Assembly: GCA_948787875.1 (NCBI GenBank)
Contig: CAQFKO010000008.1
Coordinates: 16,018 to 33,007 of the forward strand
Source of the DNA: an uncultured Eubacteriales bacterium
GTDB lineage: Bacteria > Bacillota > Clostridia > Christensenellales > UBA1242
Direction: 5' to 3'
DNA: 16,990 bases
Positions within the stretch are counted from its first letter, which is position 1. The number at the start of each line of letters is the position of its first letter. Under the pieces are notes generated by a model that was given only the letters and a program-made list of their open reading frames with translations, ran no database searches and had not been told where the DNA came from. Below, in pieces: positions 13,934 to 16,990 of this stretch. The translations under genes and the position numbers were made by a program.

Positions 13934-16036
13934 ATGTTTGGAGAAGAAAGAGAGTTTAAGTTATCACTTGCAGGAAAAGATATTTTTGTAAAAGCCGGCA
14001 AATATTGCGGTCAAGCAAATGGAACATGTCAGGTTAAATGCGGTGACACAGTTGTTATGGTAAACGTTACCATGAGTGAAAAACCAAGAGAGGGTGCAAC
14101 ATTTTTCCCACTTTGTGTGGATTTTGAAGAAAAAATGTACTCTATCGGAAAGTTCCCAGGCGGATTTAAAAAGAGAGAAGGCAGAGCAAGTGATCAAGCT
14201 ATTTTGTTTTCAAGGCTTATTGACAGACCAATAAGACCGCTTTTTCCAAAGGGATTTTATTATGATGTTGCCGTTGTTGCAACCGCGCTTTCGGTTGACC
14301 CTGATTATCCGCCAGAAATTTTGGCAATGATTGGCTCATCTGTGGCACTTTCTGTTTCTGATATTCCTTTTGCCGGACCTACCGGTTCAGTCGTTGTTGG
14401 ATATATTGACGGAAAATATGTTATCAATCCAACAGCAGAAGAATGTGAAAAAAGTTTGATGCACGCAACCGTTGCAGGCACAAAAGATGCAATCATGATG
14501 GTTGAAGCAGGTGCTAATGAAGTTACAAAAGAGGTTATGCGTGATGGTATTTTGTTTGCGCATAAATATATTAAAGAAATCGTTGCTTTTGTTGAAGATA
14601 TAGCAAAAGAAGTTGGAAAGCCAAAAAGAGAAGTTGAATTATTCCACATCGGTGATGACCTTGAAAAAGATATTCGCGATTATGTTACCGCAGATCTTAC
14701 CAAGGCAATGGCTCCACTTGCAGACAAAGTTGCTCTTAGTGAAAGAATAAACGCGGTTCTTGATGGTTGCAGAGAGCATTTTGCTTCAAAATATGAAGAC
14801 AGAGAACAAGAAATTGACGAGCTTTTATATAAAATGCAAAAAGAAATCGTTCGCAAAAACATTATTTCAAGCGGAATTCGTCCTGACGGAAGAAAAACCA
14901 AAGAAATTCGTCCTATTTGGTGCGAAGTTGGTGTGCTTCCAAGAGTTCACGGAACAGGTGTGTTTACTCGTGGTGAAACCCAAGTTCTTAACTGCTTGAC
15001 CTTGGCAACAATTGCAGAAGCTCAAAAATTAGAGGGTCTTGACGACGAAGAAGACGCATATAAAAGATATATTCACCAATACAATATGCCTCCATATGCA
15101 ACAGGTGAAGCAAGAAATCTTAGGGCTCCGGGTCGTCGTGAAATAGGTCATGGTGCACTAGCTGAGCGCGCACTTTTGCCTGTTATTCCGTCAGAGGAAG
15201 AGTTTCCTTATGCTTTAAGGCTTGTTAGCGAAGTTTTGTCTTCAAATGGTTCTTCTTCAATGGCGAGTGTTTGTGCAAGCACACTTTCACTTATGGACGC
15301 AGGTGTTCCTATTAAAGCACCTGTTGCGGGTGTTGCAATGGGTCTTATAAAAGACGAAGAATCTGGAAAAGTTGTTGTTATGACTGATATTCAAGGCCTT
15401 GAAGACTTTTACGGCGATATGGACTTTAAAGTTGCGGGAACAAAAAACGGCATTACTGCTATTCAAATGGATATTAAAATTAAAGGTATTGATGAAAAGA
15501 TTTTGACAACCGCTCTTGAACAAGCTGACGAGGGTAGATTGGAAATTATGGACAAAATGCTTGAAACAATACCTGAATATCGTGATCATTTAAGCCCATA
15601 TGCTCCAAAAATTATTACCTTTAAAATTGCACCAGACAAAATAGGTGAGGTTATTGGACAAGGCGGAAAAACTATCAATAAAATTATTGACAAAACCGGC
15701 GTTAAGATTGATATTGAAGACGATGGAACGGTTATGGTTTCTTCCGCAAATGTGGAAGATTGCTATAAGGCAAAAGAAATTATTGAAGATATTGTGTTTG
15801 TTCCTGAGGTTGGCGAAAGATATACAGGAACAGTTGTAAGAATAATGCAATTCGGAGCTTTTGTTGAAATTTCTTCTGCTTGCGACGGCATGATTCACAT
15901 TTCAAAACTTTCTTCTAAGAGAGTTGAAAGAGTGGAAGATGTTGTTAAAATCGGCGACAAAGTTGAAGTTGAAGTTATAAAAGTTGACGAAAAAGGCAGA
16001 GTTGACCTTAAACTTGTTAAAAAAATCGAGGGCTAA
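13934..16036 (+). CDS. pnp: Polyribonucleotide nucleotidyltransferase (PNPase)
   Basis: A 700-residue 3'-5' phosphorolytic exoribonuclease, active as a trimer in mRNA decay. Two RNase PH domains (about 8-140 and 310-545) are joined by a helical linker. The second has RGETQ, the phosphate-binding NGSSSMASVCAS (from residue 438) and KNGITAIQMDIKI with the metal aspartates. A KH domain follows (about 555-615; VIGQGGKTINKI, with Q where P is common), then an S1 domain (about 622-695; GTVVRIMQFGAFVEI). The length is normal. AAGGAG (13920-13925) lies eight bases before the ATG. PNPase often represses its own mRNA through the upstream hairpin; the hairpin at 13868-13890 could serve that role. Confidence 0.97.
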   Translation: MFGEEREFKLSLAGKDIFVKAGKYCGQANGTCQVKCGDTVVMVNVTMSEKPREGATFFPLCVDFEEKMYSIGKFPGGFKKREGRASDQAILFSRLIDRPIRPLFPKGFYYDVAVVATALSVDPDYPPEILAMIGSSVALSVSDIPFAGPTGSVVVGYIDGKYVINPTAEECEKSLMHATVAGTKDAIMMVEAGANEVTKEVMRDGILFAHKYIKEIVAFVEDIAKEVGKPKREVELFHIGDDLEKDIRDYVTADLTKAMAPLADKVALSERINAVLDGCREHFASKYEDREQEIDELLYKMQKEIVRKNIISSGIRPDGRKTKEIRPIWCEVGVLPRVHGTGVFTRGETQVLNCLTLATIAEAQKLEGLDDEEDAYKRYIHQYNMPPYATGEARNLRAPGRREIGHGALAERALLPVIPSEEEFPYALRLVSEVLSSNGSSSMASVCASTLSLMDAGVPIKAPVAGVAMGLIKDEESGKVVVMTDIQGLEDFYGDMDFKVAGTKNGITAIQMDIKIKGIDEKILTTALEQADEGRLEIMDKMLETIPEYRDHLSPYAPKIITFKIAPDKIGEVIGQGGKTINKIIDKTGVKIDIEDDGTVMVSSANVEDCYKAKEIIEDIVFVPEVGERYTGTVVRIMQFGAFVEISSACDGMIHISKLSSKRVERVEDVVKIGDKVEVEVIKVDEKGRVDLKLVKKIEG

Positions 16037-16100
16037 GTTTAATTTGCAATCGAGAGCAAAAATAGCAGCAAATTATTAATAAGTTAATACGAAAATAAAA

Positions 16101-16134
16101 AACTTGCACAATTTTGTGTAAGTTTTTTCTATTT
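16101..16134 (+). terminator. Intrinsic terminator after pnp
   Basis: AACTTGCACA (16101-16110) pairs with TGTGTAAGTT (16115-16124) with one G-T pair around ATTT. An A-run before and a T-run after (to about 16134) mean it could work in both directions. Confidence 0.87.
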
Positions 16135-16159
16135 TAAGTATTTTTGCATATATTTTAGT

Positions 16160-16891
16160 ATGGAAAGAAAATTAAGCGAAAAATTTTTTGTTGGTGTTGT
16201 GTGCAATTTTGTTATTGCTGCTTTGATTTTTGTAGTGGTTTTATCTTGTGGTTTTGCAGGCAAACAGACTTTGGCAACCTCTAACAGCGAATACAACGGA
16301 ACAATTTATGCGGGAGATAAAAATTCCGATAAGGTTTCACTTATGATTAATGTTTATTGGGGTGACGAATATTTGGAGAAAATGCTTGATACCTTAAAAA
16401 AATATGAGGTGAAAACCACATTTTTTATTGGGGGTAGTTGGGCAAAAGACAGCGAGGCACTTTTGAAACGAATTTTTGAAGATGGACATGAAATCGGCAG
16501 TCATGGACAAACTCATAAAGAGCACGGAAAGCTTTCTTATGACGGAAACTATAACGAAATTAAGGCTTGTCATGATATTATAAAGCTTAAACTTGGCTTA
16601 AATATGGAGTTGTTTGCGCCTCCGGGAGGTTCTTATAACTCAAATACAACAAAAGCGGCAAGTGATTTGGGTTACAAAACTATTATGTGGACAAGAGATA
16701 CTATTGATTGGCGTGACAAAGATACAAAGCTTATCTACAATCGTGCGGTTACAAATATGGCGGGCGGCGACTTGATTTTGATGCATCCGACGGCTTGCAC
16801 GGCAGAGGCTTTGGAGGATATTATCAAATATGCAAAAGGTCATAGCTTAAAAATAACAACAGTTAGTGATACGCTGGGGCTTAAAGTTTAA
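16160..16891 (+). CDS. ylxY: YlxY-type polysaccharide deacetylase homologue, membrane-anchored
   Basis: 243 residues with a carbohydrate esterase 4 (NodB-like) domain from about 58 to 240. Position directly after rpsO-pnp matches ylxY of spore-forming Firmicutes. An N-terminal hydrophobic segment (9-33) ends in VVLSC (C30), which fits a lipobox, so it is either a lipoprotein or a signal-anchored extracellular protein. Motif 1, normally TFDDG, is MINVYWGDE (62-70): the usual catalytic aspartate is absent, though D69 may bind metal. The metal histidines are present (SHGQTH, H115 and H119). RPPxG is APPGG (153-157), IDW (182-184) keeps its aspartate, and LMHP keeps H209. Activity is therefore uncertain. 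No Shine-Dalgarno precedes the ATG. A sporulation role is inferred from family only. Confidence 0.85.
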   Translation: MERKLSEKFFVGVVCNFVIAALIFVVVLSCGFAGKQTLATSNSEYNGTIYAGDKNSDKVSLMINVYWGDEYLEKMLDTLKKYEVKTTFFIGGSWAKDSEALLKRIFEDGHEIGSHGQTHKEHGKLSYDGNYNEIKACHDIIKLKLGLNMELFAPPGGSYNSNTTKAASDLGYKTIMWTRDTIDWRDKDTKLIYNRAVTNMAGGDLILMHPTACTAEALEDIIKYAKGHSLKITTVSDTLGLKV

Positions 16892-16951
16892 AAAATTTTA
16901 TAAAGATATAGTAAAATGTAAAAAAAATATAAAAAAGTTTGAAAAATATGC

Positions 16952-16978
16952 AAAATCCGTTTGTTAACGGATTTTTTT
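16952..16978 (+). terminator. Intrinsic terminator after ylxY
   Basis: AAAATCCGTT (16952-16961) pairs perfectly with AACGGATTTT (16966-16975) around TGTT, and the T-run continues to 16978. Confidence 0.9.
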
Positions 16979-16988
16979 GTTATATAAT
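16961..16988 (+). promoter_or_regulatory. Candidate promoter of the next gene to the right
   Basis: TTGTTA (16961-16966), a 16-base spacer and a perfect TATAAT (16983-16988). The -35 would lie in the loop of the terminator. The gene it would serve lies outside the window. Confidence 0.35.
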
Positions 16989-16990
16989 GG

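Overview
The window is AT-rich bacterial chromosome from a low-GC Gram-positive, most likely an uncultured member of the Clostridia. That reading rests on gene order: ruvC-ruvA-ruvB-queA-tgt, then yajC, a TIGR04086-type membrane protein, secD-secF, recJ-rel, and rpsO-pnp-ylxY. It also fits the Gram-positive style Shine-Dalgarno sites and intrinsic terminators. Nearly all genes lie on the plus strand. No tRNA, rRNA, CRISPR array, insertion sequence or prophage module is visible.

Layout. Positions 1-210 form a divergent control region. A cut-off minus-strand gene starts at 45 and a small XRE-type repressor gene starts at 211. Between them are four 17-bp dyad sites repeating every 31 bp. Positions 535-672 hold a promoter, a compact terminator hairpin and a second promoter aimed at ruvC with no room for a leader. 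Positions 673-5111 are a tight operon for Holliday-junction processing (ruvCAB) and queuosine tRNA modification (queA, tgt). Positions 5137-8956 hold the accessory Sec genes (yajC, secD, secF) and one small membrane protein, split by terminators. Positions 8970-13437 hold recJ and a long RelA/SpoT homologue that overlap by one base. Positions 13489-16036 hold rpsO with a structured leader, then pnp. A YlxY-type polysaccharide deacetylase homologue follows at 16160, with a terminator and probably the next promoter at the right edge.

Most of the window is ordinary core genome, but three things stand out. (1) The long Rel protein keeps every hydrolase-domain residue I checked, yet has lost the key ATP-binding and catalytic residues of its synthetase domain and the TGS histidine that reads the tRNA end. 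It looks like a hydrolase-only (SpoT-like) descendant of Rel. (2) SecD and SecF keep the normal six-helix topology but both lack the membrane aspartates of the proton relay, suggesting a SecDF that does not run on protons in the known way. (3) The repressor control region has four helically phased operators covering both divergent promoters. All alignments behind these claims were made by eye against remembered family consensus sequences; no search was run.
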